The position numbers and the translations under genes were made by a program. Below, in pieces: positions 1 through 8,484 of a stretch of 64,000 nucleotides of DNA; position 1 is the first letter of the stretch; each line of letters begins with the position of its first letter. The notes below the pieces were generated by a model. It was not told where the DNA came from. It made no database searches and saw only the letters and a list, made by a program, of their open reading frames with translations. Location of the stretch: NCBI GenBank assembly GCA_035545735.1, contig DASZXS010000068.1, forward strand, positions 124,001 to 188,000. The letters are read 5' to 3'. The DNA is from JAJYKC01 sp035545735. GTDB taxonomy: Bacteria > Acidobacteriota > Terriglobia > Bryobacterales > Bryobacteraceae.

Positions 1-1
1 G

Positions 2-247
2 ACCGGGAGGAAGATCTTCGCGGCCGGTTCGGACACGATTGCCTTTGAGCGGATGCCGTCCCGCGATATGGAGGTGCATGTTCATCTGCTGGTGCAGAGC
101 GGGGTGCATATTCTCGAAGCGCTGAATCTCGAAGAGCTCGCCGCCGAATCGGTTTACGAATTTCTATTGATCGCGGCGCCGCTGAAAATTCGCGGCGGAA
201 CAGGCGCTCCCATCCGGCCGCTCGCGCTCGCGCCGCGTGAAAGTTAG
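2..247 (+). CDS. Cyclase family protein, C-terminal fragment
   Basis: Only the last 81 codons lie in the window; the reading frame is open from base 2, so the gene begins upstream. The visible end has the pattern of the metal-dependent cyclase/kynurenine-formamidase-like family (PF04199): a His-containing strand (MEVHVHLLVQSGVHI), a helix rich in E and L, then the family tail APLKIRGGTGAPIRPLAL. These enzymes hydrolyse amide or ester bonds with a bound divalent metal, but the catalytic HxGTHxD motif would lie upstream and is not visible, so substrate cannot be judged. The stop codon overlaps by three bases with that of the convergent rlmN gene, leaving no room for a terminator between them. 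Confidence 0.7.
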   Translation, partial: TGRKIFAAGSDTIAFERMPSRDMEVHVHLLVQSGVHILEALNLEELAAESVYEFLLIAAPLKIRGGTGAPIRPLALAPRES

Positions 248-1287
248 GCCGTTTCTTCCATGCGTTTCAGCTGCCCGCAGGCGGCGAAAATGTCGCGGCC
301 GCGCGGCTTGCGCAGGAAGCACGGAAGGCTGCGCCGCACAATCGCCTGAAAGGCCGCCACGCTCTGAGGCTCGGGCGTCCCGAAGGGGATCCCCGGTCCG
401 GGATTCAAGGCGATCAGGTTCACTTTGCAGTTGAGATTCGCGAGCAGCTTCACCACGCGGCGCGCATCCGCGGCCGTATCGTTGATGTCCTTCAGCAGCA
501 CATATTCAAACGTCAATTTTTCCCACGGGCGCAGTGGGTACCGCCGGCATGCCTCCAGCAGCTCCTTGAGATGGTATTTTCGCGTGATCGGCATCAGCTC
601 CTGGCGCTGCTCTTCGTTGGACGCGTTGAGCGAGATGGCGAGCTTCGGGCGCACCGTTTCCCGCCCCAGCTCCTCCATCTTGGGAATGATGCCGGATGTC
701 GAAACGGTGATGCGGCGCTGCGAAATGCCGATACCCTCCGGGTCGGTAAGCAGGCGGGTGGCTTTCACGACATTGGGAAGGTTCAGCAGCGGCTCGCCCA
801 TTCCCATCATCACCAGGTTCAGCCGTGAATCCGTGGCCGCGAGATGGTGCTCGCGCATCACGTAGAGCACTTGCCCTACAATTTCTCCGGCGGTGAGATT
901 GCGTTCCAGCCCCATGAGCGCGGTAAGGCAGAAGCGGCAGTTCACCGGGCAGCCCACCTGGCTCGAAATGCAGATCGTATCGCGGCCCTCTTCGGGCATC
1001 AGGACGGTCTCAACGGTTCTCCCGTCCTCGAGCGAGAGCAAATACCTCCGCGTTCCGTCGATCGATTCATAACGGGCGGCCAAATGGGGCATTCCGAGCG
1101 AATGCTTGGATGCGAGCGAACTGCGCACCGGCTTGGGAAGGGTGGAAATCTGGGTGAGATCGGAGACCTGCCGCCGGTAGACGGCGTCATAGATCTGCCG
1201 GGCGCGAAAAGAAGGTTGGTCCTTTCCGGCCGCCTCGCTCAACGCTTCCTGCAGATCGGGAAGCTCCATTCCCACAATTGGCCGCAC
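244..1287 (-). CDS. rlmN: 23S rRNA (adenine-2503-C2)-methyltransferase RlmN
   Basis: Radical SAM enzyme that methylates C2 of A2503 in 23S rRNA, and in many bacteria also A37 of some tRNAs. The 347 residues contain the CxxxCxxC cluster motif at Cys113, 117 and 120 (QVGCPVNCRFC) and the C-terminal methyl-carrying cysteine near residue 337 in the context IFAACGQLK. Length is normal for the family. Two starts are possible: GTG at 1287, preceded by TAAAAT only 5 nt away (leaderless pattern), or ATG at 1269, preceded by only a weak GTGGGA. The gene lies 8 nt downstream of the amidase stop and in the same direction, so it may be co-transcribed with the amidase as well. It converges on the cyclase gene. 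Confidence 0.95.
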   Translation of the reverse strand: MRPIVGMELPDLQEALSEAAGKDQPSFRARQIYDAVYRRQVSDLTQISTLPKPVRSSLASKHSLGMPHLAARYESIDGTRRYLLSLEDGRTVETVLMPEEGRDTICISSQVGCPVNCRFCLTALMGLERNLTAGEIVGQVLYVMREHHLAATDSRLNLVMMGMGEPLLNLPNVVKATRLLTDPEGIGISQRRITVSTSGIIPKMEELGRETVRPKLAISLNASNEEQRQELMPITRKYHLKELLEACRRYPLRPWEKLTFEYVLLKDINDTAADARRVVKLLANLNCKVNLIALNPGPGIPFGTPEPQSVAAFQAIVRRSLPCFLRKPRGRDIFAACGQLKRMEETA

Positions 1288-1295
1288 AATCTATT

Positions 1296-2822
1296 TTAGG
1301 CTTCGAAGGACACGGTCGATAACATCCGCGGGGCCTTTCGAATCCGGGTGGACTGCTCGAACGCGTAGGCGAATTTCAGTAAGGCGGGCTCGCTCCAGGC
1401 CGCTCCGAAAAAGGAGATTCCCACGGGAAGCCCGAAAATGAACCCCGCCGGGACGGTAATGTGAGGGTATCCGGCCATGGCGGCGGGCGTCGAACAGCCG
1501 CCCGAGTCGTTGTCTCCGTTCACCCAGTCGATTGTCCAGGCCGGTCCGGCCGTGGGACCGATGAGAGCATCCAGCTTGTATTTTGCAATGGCCGCATCAA
1601 TGCCTTCCGCTTGCGACAGGCGATGGCTGCGCTCGACGGCATCCAGGTATTTCGGCTCGGTGAGCGGCCCGCGTCCTTCGGCGCGCTCGAAAATCTCCTG
1701 GCCAAAATACGGCATCTCGCGCTTGTGCTCCCTCTGGTTGAAAGCAATCAGTTCGGTCAGCGAGTGAAAGCGCGCAGTCGAGCCGCGGCTTTCGAGGTAG
1801 TGGTTGATGCCGGTTTTGAATTCGTACGAAAGAACCAGCCCTTCCGCGTCCTCGAAGTTCCAGTTGGAGGGAGGGTCGGCTGGATCGACGATCTCCGCGC
1901 CCTGCTTCTTCATTCCGGCGATGGCATCCTCCATGATCCTGTCTACGGCCGGGTTGAATCCGAAGAACTTACGCGCCACTCCCAGACGCGCGCCGCGCAG
2001 CCCGGCGGGGTCTAGAAATTTTGTGTAGTCCGGTTCCGCCCTGCCGGCATGGGGATCGGCCAGCGCTCCCAGAAGAATCGCCGCGTCGCGCACGGTGCGC
2101 GCCATCGGCCCCGCGGTGTCCTGGCTCTTGGCGATGGGAATGATACCGGCCCCTCCAATGAGCCCGAGCGTGGGTTTGATGCCAACAATCCCGCACAAAG
2201 ACGAGGGGCATACCACCGAGCCGTCGGTTTCGGTGCCCACCGCGACGGCGCAGAGGTTAGCCGAAACCGCCGCACCGGAACCCGAACTCGATCCGCACGG
2301 ATTCCGGTCCAGCGCATACGGATTTCTGGTCTGCCCCCCACGCCCGCTCCATCCGCTGACAGAGTGGGTGGAGCGGTAGTTGGCCCATTCGCTCAAATTT
2401 GTCTTGCCGAGTATCACCGCGCCCGCTTGGCGCAGGCGCTCCGCGACCGCGGAGTCGCGCGGGGCCGGGGAGCCTTCCAACGCGAGAGATCCCGCGGTGG
2501 TCAACATCCGGTCCCCGGTGTCGATGTTGTCCTTAATGAGGACCGGTATGCCATGCAGCGGGCCGCGCGGATGGCCGCGCCGCCGCTCGGCGTCCAGGCC
2601 CGCGGCGATCTTCAAGGCGTCCGGGTTCACCTCGATCACCGCGCCGAGGCGCCGGTCGAGGCTCCGGATGCGGGCCAGGTAGGAGCGGGTCAGCGAAACG
2701 GCGGAGTGCCGCCGGAGGGCCCCGATCTCCTCTTCTTCGAGTCGAAGTATCTCCCCCCGCGCCGGGGCGGCGACCGCTCCGGCGATCGCCGGCCCGTAGC
2801 TCAGGAACGTTCTTCGATTCAT
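1296..2822 (-). CDS. Secreted amidase (amidase signature family)
   Basis: A 508-residue serine hydrolase of the amidase signature (GatA-like) family, which cleaves C-N amide bonds with a Ser-cisSer-Lys triad. All three are visible: Lys97 in PVLIKDNIDT, the cis-serine in GSSSGSGAA, and the nucleophile Ser202 in GTETDGSVV. The N-terminus MNRRTFLSYGPAIAGAVAAPA has an RR followed by a hydrophobic stretch, a plausible Tat or Sec signal, so export is likely and a role in GatCAB tRNA amidation unlikely; no gatB or gatC is nearby. I chose ATG 2822 because it gives the signal peptide and sits 7 nt after a GATAAT hexamer. The substrate cannot be inferred. rlmN follows 8 nt downstream. Confidence 0.88.
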   Translation of the reverse strand: MNRRTFLSYGPAIAGAVAAPARGEILRLEEEEIGALRRHSAVSLTRSYLARIRSLDRRLGAVIEVNPDALKIAAGLDAERRRGHPRGPLHGIPVLIKDNIDTGDRMLTTAGSLALEGSPAPRDSAVAERLRQAGAVILGKTNLSEWANYRSTHSVSGWSGRGGQTRNPYALDRNPCGSSSGSGAAVSANLCAVAVGTETDGSVVCPSSLCGIVGIKPTLGLIGGAGIIPIAKSQDTAGPMARTVRDAAILLGALADPHAGRAEPDYTKFLDPAGLRGARLGVARKFFGFNPAVDRIMEDAIAGMKKQGAEIVDPADPPSNWNFEDAEGLVLSYEFKTGINHYLESRGSTARFHSLTELIAFNQREHKREMPYFGQEIFERAEGRGPLTEPKYLDAVERSHRLSQAEGIDAAIAKYKLDALIGPTAGPAWTIDWVNGDNDSGGCSTPAAMAGYPHITVPAGFIFGLPVGISFFGAAWSEPALLKFAYAFEQSTRIRKAPRMLSTVSFEA

Positions 2823-2858
2823 GGGAACGATTATCCACCAGCAATGGCAAGATGAGTT

Positions 2859-3170
2859 ATGCGCCTGCGCACCGCCCACGACAAGCTAAAGATCGAGCAC
2901 AGCATCATCGACGGGGTTCGCGGTCTCCTGGAGCGGACCCTTCGCGACAACCCGGAGATTCGCTCCGTGGTTCCAGGCGTCATCAAACGGGTTCGGGACG
3001 CACGGGGAGAAGTGAAAGTCCGCGTGACGGTTCCCACGACGAATGGCTGGAAAGCGATTGCCTTGAGCGCCGGCGCCCGTCAGGAACTTTTTGTGAGCAC
3101 GACCTTGACCAAGGAAGAGCTGGAGGCGGCGTTAGTCCGCGCCGGCGCTGTTCCGGCGGCTTCCGCTTAG
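2859..3170 (+). CDS. Small conserved protein, DUF2103-like
   Basis: A 103-residue basic protein with a compact alpha/beta look: an N-terminal HSIIDGVRGLLE helix, then VVPGVIKRVRDARGEVKVRV and VPTTNGWKAIALSA strands, then a helix TKEELEAAL. This resembles the DUF2103 'predicted metal-binding' family as I remember it, but without a search the match is only moderate. Function is unknown. It is divergent from the amidase (36 nt between starts) and its last 39 nt overlap the convergent catalase-family peroxidase gene, so the two 3' ends share sequence on opposite strands. The start ATG 2859 is preceded by no strong ribosome binding site; a nearby ATG at 2852 is in another frame and gives an arginine-rich shadow. 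Confidence 0.6.
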   Translation: MRLRTAHDKLKIEHSIIDGVRGLLERTLRDNPEIRSVVPGVIKRVRDARGEVKVRVTVPTTNGWKAIALSAGARQELFVSTTLTKEELEAALVRAGAVPAASA

Positions 3171-4055
3171 GAGATAGACGGCATCCCGCGTCTGTGTCAA
3201 CGGGTCGCCCGACGGTTCGATCCCATCCGCTCGCGGCACTGGATCGAAGATGATTTGACGCTGGGCGCTCTCGTTGTCCGCAACCGCGGCGGTGAGGGCA
3301 ATGGTCCCAAATTCGATTTGCGCCCGGCTGTCCGGCCAGATGGACGTGGCGTCATCGACGGTGTCTCCAGGCTCGGCCATCTGCACCGTGATGCGAAGCC
3401 TTACCGGGCCTCTGGCGATTCGTTCCGCCATATCGTCGAACAGGAAATTCTCGCCTTTACCCTTTACTGCCTCGTCGTCCAGATATTGAGTAGGACCGTC
3501 CGGATGGATTTGAAAACGTCCGTATCGCGCGGTTCCCTTTTCGTCCACGAAGCGAAACGCGTTCACGGCGAAGTACGACGCGGTGGCGAAACTGGCCGGG
3601 GTAGGTTTGGGAGCCTGTACGAAGGCCAGGGCCTTGGGATGAGCGCCGAGAAAAACCTCAATGGGAGACGGCTTCGGCGCATCCGGCCCGCTTTGGTGCG
3701 CGGCGCGAAGAAATTCCAGGAATTCTTCTCCGGTCCGGGCCGGGAATCCGTTGACGGAATGCGCCACGATATCCGTGTGGCCGTCCCCGGCGAGATGGAA
3801 GCGGATCGCGATGCCGCGCGGGCTCGCGCTCGGGTCGGCATCGGCGACCGCCGGAAGGCCCGCCGCGTCCGAGAAGCGAACGGTGACCGGGGTCGATCCA
3901 GCGGAGACAAAAGCCGCGCGCGTCAAGGAGGTTGCTTCCGGCGAAGGACTAAATTGGCCGGAAAGCAGGATTCCCTTCGCGTGAACCGGGCGAAATCCCG
4001 GATGCACGCCATTTAGGTCGTCCAGCGCCTTGAGTAACTCGTTACTTAGTGCCAT
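3132..4055 (-). CDS. Catalase-family heme peroxidase (SrpA-like)
   Basis: 307 residues, matching the small mono-functional catalase-related peroxidases rather than full-length catalase (about 480-750). The distal-side His sits in RPVHAKGILLSGQF, the conserved VRFSDAAGLP and VNGFPARTGEEFLEFL segments follow, and the heme-ligand arginine/tyrosine pattern R-x-x-x-Y is seen near the C-terminus (TRDAVYLLSGSRR). Such enzymes reduce peroxides with an organic co-substrate. No signal peptide is evident, so a cytoplasmic location is likely. The start codon follows a TACACT hexamer by 5 nt, suggesting its own leaderless transcript. The 3' end overlaps the DUF2103-like gene by 39 nt. Confidence 0.85.
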   Translation of the reverse strand: MALSNELLKALDDLNGVHPGFRPVHAKGILLSGQFSPSPEATSLTRAAFVSAGSTPVTVRFSDAAGLPAVADADPSASPRGIAIRFHLAGDGHTDIVAHSVNGFPARTGEEFLEFLRAAHQSGPDAPKPSPIEVFLGAHPKALAFVQAPKPTPASFATASYFAVNAFRFVDEKGTARYGRFQIHPDGPTQYLDDEAVKGKGENFLFDDMAERIARGPVRLRITVQMAEPGDTVDDATSIWPDSRAQIEFGTIALTAAVADNESAQRQIIFDPVPRADGIEPSGDPLTQTRDAVYLLSGSRRNSAGAD

Positions 4056-4076
4056 GTTCGAGTGTAACCCGAACGT

Positions 4077-5066
4077 CTATAAAAACCGCCGGCTATTTAA
4101 AGCGATTTCGAAAGACCGCAAGCGCGCCACCGGGTCGTAGATATGCGCCGTCAGGATAAGCTCGTCAGCCTCTGTTCTTGCCGCGAAATCCCGCAACCCG
4201 TTTGTAACAGTCGTGGAAGATCCTACGAAGGAGCACGCCAGGGAGCGGCTCACCGAAGCGCGCTCGGCGGGCGTCCAGTGCTCATCGATGTCGTCAACGG
4301 GCGGCGGAATCCGTCCTGGCTTTCCGCGCTGCAGCCGCAGGAACGCCTGCTGCACGGACGTGAATAACCTCTTCGCTTCCTCATCGGTTGGGGCGGCGAT
4401 CACATTGACGCCGAGCATGGCGTAGGGACGGGCAAGCTGCCGGGACGGTTTGAAATTCCGCCGGTAGACCCATAATGCTTCCATCATGTCGCCGGGCGCG
4501 AAGTGCGAGGCAAAAGCGAATGGCAGCCCCAGTTCCGCCGCCAGTTCCGCGCTAAACAAGCTAGACCCCAACAGCCAGATCGGCACTGGCAGGCCCGCTC
4601 CCGGCACGGCCCGGATTTTCTGACCCTCCACCGCGGGAGCGAAGTAGGCCTGAAGCTCGGCGACATCCTGTGGAAACCGGTCCGCCGCGCCCCCCAAGTC
4701 CCGGCGCAGCGCGTGAGCCGTGAGCATATCGGTCCCCGGTGCACGCCCCAGGCCGAGGTCAATGCGGCCGGGAAAGAGCGACTCCAGGGTGCCGAACTGC
4801 TCGGCGACCACCAGCGGCGCATGGTTGGGAAGCATCACTCCGCCCGAGCCCACTCGAATGGTTTTTGTCGCGCCCGCGACGTGCCCGATGACGACCGCCG
4901 TGGCGGCGCTCGCGATCCCCGGCATGTTGTGGTGCTCGGCGAGCCAGAAGCGATGATAGCCCCACTTCTCCGCTGCCTGAGCCAGTTCCACGGAATTGCG
5001 GAAAGCGCCGGCGGCGGAGGAGCCTTCAGTGATCGGGCAAAGGTCGAGAATCGAAAAAGGAATCAA
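4077..5066 (-). CDS. LLM-class flavin-dependent oxidoreductase (MsnO8 family)
   Basis: 329-residue luciferase-like TIM-barrel flavoenzyme. Diagnostic segments are the N-terminal SILDLCPITEG strand, LAEHHNMPGIASAA, IRVGSGGVMLPNHAPLVVAEQFG and FPGRIDLGLGRAPGTD, all typical of the MsnO8/YhbW-like subgroup that uses FMNH2 or F420-like cofactors. Members act as monooxygenases or reductases; the substrate here is unknown. Its start overlaps the stop of ubiE by 4 nt, making it the third gene of an aroB-ubiE-LLM operon. The context suggests a link to quinone or aromatic metabolism, but that is only inference from position. Confidence 0.88.
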   Translation of the reverse strand: MIPFSILDLCPITEGSSAAGAFRNSVELAQAAEKWGYHRFWLAEHHNMPGIASAATAVVIGHVAGATKTIRVGSGGVMLPNHAPLVVAEQFGTLESLFPGRIDLGLGRAPGTDMLTAHALRRDLGGAADRFPQDVAELQAYFAPAVEGQKIRAVPGAGLPVPIWLLGSSLFSAELAAELGLPFAFASHFAPGDMMEALWVYRRNFKPSRQLARPYAMLGVNVIAAPTDEEAKRLFTSVQQAFLRLQRGKPGRIPPPVDDIDEHWTPAERASVSRSLACSFVGSSTTVTNGLRDFAARTEADELILTAHIYDPVARLRSFEIALNSRRFL

Positions 5067-5809
5067 GGGGCCGTAACACCTCCCACATGGAGCGCGACCA
5101 CTCCCGCCGTCATCCTGGTGAACTCAACGTGGCTGAAGCCGGCGGCGCGCATCTCTAGAGCCAGTTCTTCCGCGCCCGGGAATTTGCGGACGGACTCGGG
5201 CAGATAACTGTAGGCCTCCCGCGACCCGGAGATCCAACCTCCCAGCATAGGGAGAACCCGCCGTGAATAAAGATGGTAGACCGCGGCGAAGAGCGTGTTC
5301 GGCGGCTGCGAAAACTCGAGAATCGCGACAATTCCGCCCGGTTTGAGAGCACGATGCAACTCGCGCAGACCGGCGCGATAGTCCACCAGGTTTCGAAATC
5401 CAAACGCAATTGTAATCAGGTCAAGCGAAGCGTCCCTCACCGGCAGGGCCAGCGCATCCGATTCGAAAATCCGCGAAGGCAGGGAACGCGCGGCAAGTTT
5501 CCGGCCCGCCCTCACCAGCATCGGGTGAGAGAAATCGCTGCCGAAAATTCTTGCCGAGGAAGCGCCGCGGGAGAGGGCGATCGTCAAATCGCCGGTTCCG
5601 CAGCAAAGGTCGAGCGCTACCGCGCCCGGTTTGTATAAGACCGCTCGCATGCGCCGGACCGTGCGCGCGCGCCAGTAGCGGTCCACGTTCATCGACAGCA
5701 GGTGATTCAGCGTGTCGTAGCGCGGCGCGATACGCCCGAACATTCCGCGCACCCACTGGGATGCGTGGGCTTCCGTGTCCGCTCCTGGCGGCGAGGTTCC
5801 CTTTCTCAT
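5063..5809 (-). CDS. ubiE/menG: Demethylmenaquinone/ubiquinone C-methyltransferase
   Basis: 248-residue class I SAM-dependent methyltransferase that methylates the quinone ring in menaquinone (or ubiquinone) synthesis. Visible motifs: the N-terminal MFGRIAPRYDTLNHLLSMNVDRYWR typical segment (partly quoted as MFGRIAPRYDTLNHLLS), the SAM-binding motif LDLCCGTGDLTIAL at about residues 66-79, and the motif II/III region ITIAFGFRNL and LHRALKPGGIVAILEFS. Acidobacteria usually use menaquinone, so MenG is the more likely role. The ATG at 5809 overlaps the aroB stop in an ATGA arrangement, and its own stop overlaps the LLM oxidoreductase start, so the three are probably translationally coupled. Confidence 0.93.
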   Translation of the reverse strand: MRKGTSPPGADTEAHASQWVRGMFGRIAPRYDTLNHLLSMNVDRYWRARTVRRMRAVLYKPGAVALDLCCGTGDLTIALSRGASSARIFGSDFSHPMLVRAGRKLAARSLPSRIFESDALALPVRDASLDLITIAFGFRNLVDYRAGLRELHRALKPGGIVAILEFSQPPNTLFAAVYHLYSRRVLPMLGGWISGSREAYSYLPESVRKFPGAEELALEMRAAGFSHVEFTRMTAGVVALHVGGVTAP

Positions 5810-6882
5810 GCGGAAAGGGCGGTTTCGATAGCCGCCAGCACCGCCTCGCCGGTAACACCGGCGGTTATGCGGACTCGCCCAATCGTTTCCGGCAAAACAA
5901 AGTGGACCTGTCCCTGAATCGTCTTCTTGTCGGCTTGCAGGCGAGCGGCGAGCGCCGCCGGGCTGAGTCCGTCGAGAGCCGGAATAGGACCATACGAAGC
6001 GATGCAATCGAGCATCCGCTGTCCTTCCTTCGCTTCCACCAGGCCGGCGCTTTGAGCCAGATAGATGGCGGCATTCATCCCCCAGGCGACGGCTTCCCCA
6101 TGCAGAAAGCGCGAATATTTCGTCTCGGCTTCCAGCGCGTGCCCGAATGTATGCCCGAAATTCAGGATCCGACGAAGATCGCCTTCCCGCTCGTCCTCGG
6201 TGACGACATGAGCCTTAATGCGCACCGCCCCGGCAATGATCTCGTCCACGATCGCGGCGTCGTGCGCCAGCACTTGCTCGCGTCTGGACTCCATCGTTTC
6301 AAATAGCCTGGCGTCCGCGATGACGCCGCACTTGATGATTTCATACAGTCCCGCCCGGTATTCCCGCTGGGGCAGGGTGCCGAGAACGCTCGGATCGATA
6401 ATCACCACCAGCGGCTGATGGAAGCTGCCGATCAGGTTTTTCCCCTCGGCCAGGTTCACGCCGGTTTTTCCGCCCACCGCCGCATCCACTTGGGCAAGCA
6501 GCGTGGTGGGAATCTGAATCACCGGGATGCCGCGCATGAAGATCGCTGCCAGGAATCCCGCTGTGTCGCAGACGATTCCTCCGCCGAAAGCGATCACCAG
6601 GCTCGACCGGTCGCCACCTCCCTGCAGCACCTGGTCCGCCAGTTCTTCCACGCGCGAGAGCCGCTTGTTCACCTCGCCGCCCGAAAAGAAAATGACCTGG
6701 AACTGGCGGCCTTGAAGCGCTTGCAGAACCGGACCCTGGTGCATGTTCCAGACGCCCCATTCCGTAATAACGAAGATTTTACCGGCCTTTTTCGGGATAT
6801 GATTCCCGAGACTGGAGAGGGCTCCGCGCTCTACGATGGCTTGGTAGTTGCGCTGCGGGGTTTGAACGGGGAAAGAAGGCAT
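5806..6882 (-). CDS. aroB: 3-dehydroquinate synthase
   Basis: Second step of the shikimate pathway: DAHP to 3-dehydroquinate, using NAD+ and a divalent metal. The 358-residue length is standard. NAD-binding GGGIVCDTAGF is at 100-110, followed by IPTTLLAQVDAAVGGKTGVN with the phosphate-binding lysines. Metal ligands are visible as Glu181 (AGLYEIIKCG), His in NFGHTFGHALE and His in FLHGEAVAWG. The chosen ATG 6882 gives the usual N-terminus; ATG 6915 is an in-frame alternative adding 11 residues and lies 5 nt after TAATAA. The frame stays open far upstream, antisense to nadB, but that extension is not coding. First gene of the aroB-ubiE-LLM operon, divergent from nadB. Confidence 0.96.
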   Translation of the reverse strand: MPSFPVQTPQRNYQAIVERGALSSLGNHIPKKAGKIFVITEWGVWNMHQGPVLQALQGRQFQVIFFSGGEVNKRLSRVEELADQVLQGGGDRSSLVIAFGGGIVCDTAGFLAAIFMRGIPVIQIPTTLLAQVDAAVGGKTGVNLAEGKNLIGSFHQPLVVIIDPSVLGTLPQREYRAGLYEIIKCGVIADARLFETMESRREQVLAHDAAIVDEIIAGAVRIKAHVVTEDEREGDLRRILNFGHTFGHALEAETKYSRFLHGEAVAWGMNAAIYLAQSAGLVEAKEGQRMLDCIASYGPIPALDGLSPAALAARLQADKKTIQGQVHFVLPETIGRVRITAGVTGEAVLAAIETALSA

Positions 6883-6942
6883 GAACGCGAGGTGCTTAAA
6901 CCTCTGTTGTACCATGGGACTTATTAGCAACCCACCGATCCG

Positions 6943-8484
6943 ATGAATCCCGATTTTCTCGTTGTAGGCGCGGGCGTGGCAGGCCTTCGTGCGGCCATTG
7001 AGCTTTCCACGGAGGGCACTGTACTCGTAGTTGCGAAAGACACGCTGCGTGAGTCGTCGTCGGAATACGCGCAGGGCGGTATTGCCGCCGCGCTGAATGA
7101 CGACGATGAGGTGTCTCTGCACGAGCAGGATACCATCGCCGCCGGCGATGGGCTGTGCGACGTTTCCGCGGTCCACGCGCTGGTGGAAGAGGCGCCCGCG
7201 GCGATTCAGGAGTTGATCGCATGGGGCGCTGAGTTCGACCGCGAAGGCTCCAAGCTCCTGTTCGCGCGCGAGGGAGCGCATAGCCGCAGCCGCGTCCTGC
7301 ACGCGCACGGGGATTCCACCGGCCGTGAGATTGTTCGCACCCTGCGCCGGAAAGCGGCCTCGATTCCGAACATTGAGTTCCACAGCTTTGCCGCGATGAC
7401 CGACCTGCTGCCGGGGCGCGATGGCGGCATCGCCGGCGCCCTGGTTCTGGACGAAGCCGCCAAAAAACTGATTCCGATTCATGCCCGCGCGGTGCTTCTC
7501 GCCACCGGCGGCCTGGGGCATGTCTTTCGCGACACCACCAACCCGGATGTCGCCACCGGAGACGGAGTCGCCTCCGCCTACCGGGCCGGCGCGGTGATCT
7601 CGGACATTGAATTTGTGCAGTTTCACCCGACCGCCCTGTTCGTTCCCGGCGCTCCCCGCTTCCTGCTTTCCGAGGCGCTTCGCGGGGAGGGCGCGTACCT
7701 GCGTAACGCCGCCGGCGAGCGTTTCATGGAGCGCTATCATCCGCTCAAGGAACTGGCGCCACGCGACGTGGTTTCCCGCGCCATCGTGATGGAGATTCGC
7801 CGCACAGGCTCGGAATGCGTCTATCTCGATCTCACCCATCTGGACGGCGCTCATGTGAAAAAGGGCTTTCCGCGGATCTACGAAACCTGCCTGCACTATG
7901 GAATTGACCTGGCGGTGCAGCCCGCGCCGGTGCATCCGGCCGCCCACTACGCCATGGGAGGCGTGAAAACCGACTTGGACGGGCATGCGACGCTGGAACG
8001 TCTGTACGCCGCGGGCGAAGCCGCCTCGAACGGTGTCCATGGGGCCAATCGCCTGGCGAGCAATTCTTTGCTCGAAGGAGTTGTCTTCGGGGCGCGCGCG
8101 GGTCGTGCGATGCGAAAGGAAGCCGGCGCGCTGCCGCCGTCGGATCCGCCCGCTCCGCGGTTCCCCTCGATGAGCGCCGCGGAGGTAAGAAATCTGGCCT
8201 GGGAATATTGCGGGGTCCTGCGCCATGGCGACGGTCTGCGGGAAGCGGAGCGCCGCTTGCATCAGGAGGCTTCGGCGACGCTCACCGATCCGGCGCGAAG
8301 CCATTTTGAGCTGCGCAACATCTACGACGTAGCCCGCTTGATCGCCCAGTGCGCCCTGGCGCGCGAAGAAAGCCGCGGAGGACATTTTCGCCTTGATTTT
8401 CCTCAGAAGGAAGACCGCTTCCAGAAGCACTCGTCCGTTCGGACCGGAAGCGGCGGGACATCCGGCGCCGTTCAATTTAGCTAA
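6943..8484 (+). CDS. nadB: L-aspartate oxidase
   Basis: FAD enzyme that oxidises L-aspartate to iminoaspartate, the first step of de novo NAD synthesis. The 513 residues begin with the Rossmann dinucleotide motif GAGVAGLRAA (9-18); SSSEYAQGGIAAAL, the active-site region HAHGDSTGREI, and the FAD-binding C-terminal part (YAAGEAASNGVHGANRLASNSLLE) are all present, followed by the helical domain (AWEYCGVLRHGDGL). No nadA or nadC is in the window, which is not unusual. Divergent from aroB and the apparent first gene of a plus-strand run into an exchanger-like membrane protein and hslVU. The next reading frame may start 92 nt inside its 3' end. Confidence 0.95.
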   Translation: MNPDFLVVGAGVAGLRAAIELSTEGTVLVVAKDTLRESSSEYAQGGIAAALNDDDEVSLHEQDTIAAGDGLCDVSAVHALVEEAPAAIQELIAWGAEFDREGSKLLFAREGAHSRSRVLHAHGDSTGREIVRTLRRKAASIPNIEFHSFAAMTDLLPGRDGGIAGALVLDEAAKKLIPIHARAVLLATGGLGHVFRDTTNPDVATGDGVASAYRAGAVISDIEFVQFHPTALFVPGAPRFLLSEALRGEGAYLRNAAGERFMERYHPLKELAPRDVVSRAIVMEIRRTGSECVYLDLTHLDGAHVKKGFPRIYETCLHYGIDLAVQPAPVHPAAHYAMGGVKTDLDGHATLERLYAAGEAASNGVHGANRLASNSLLEGVVFGARAGRAMRKEAGALPPSDPPAPRFPSMSAAEVRNLAWEYCGVLRHGDGLREAERRLHQEASATLTDPARSHFELRNIYDVARLIAQCALAREESRGGHFRLDFPQKEDRFQKHSSVRTGSGGTSGAVQFS

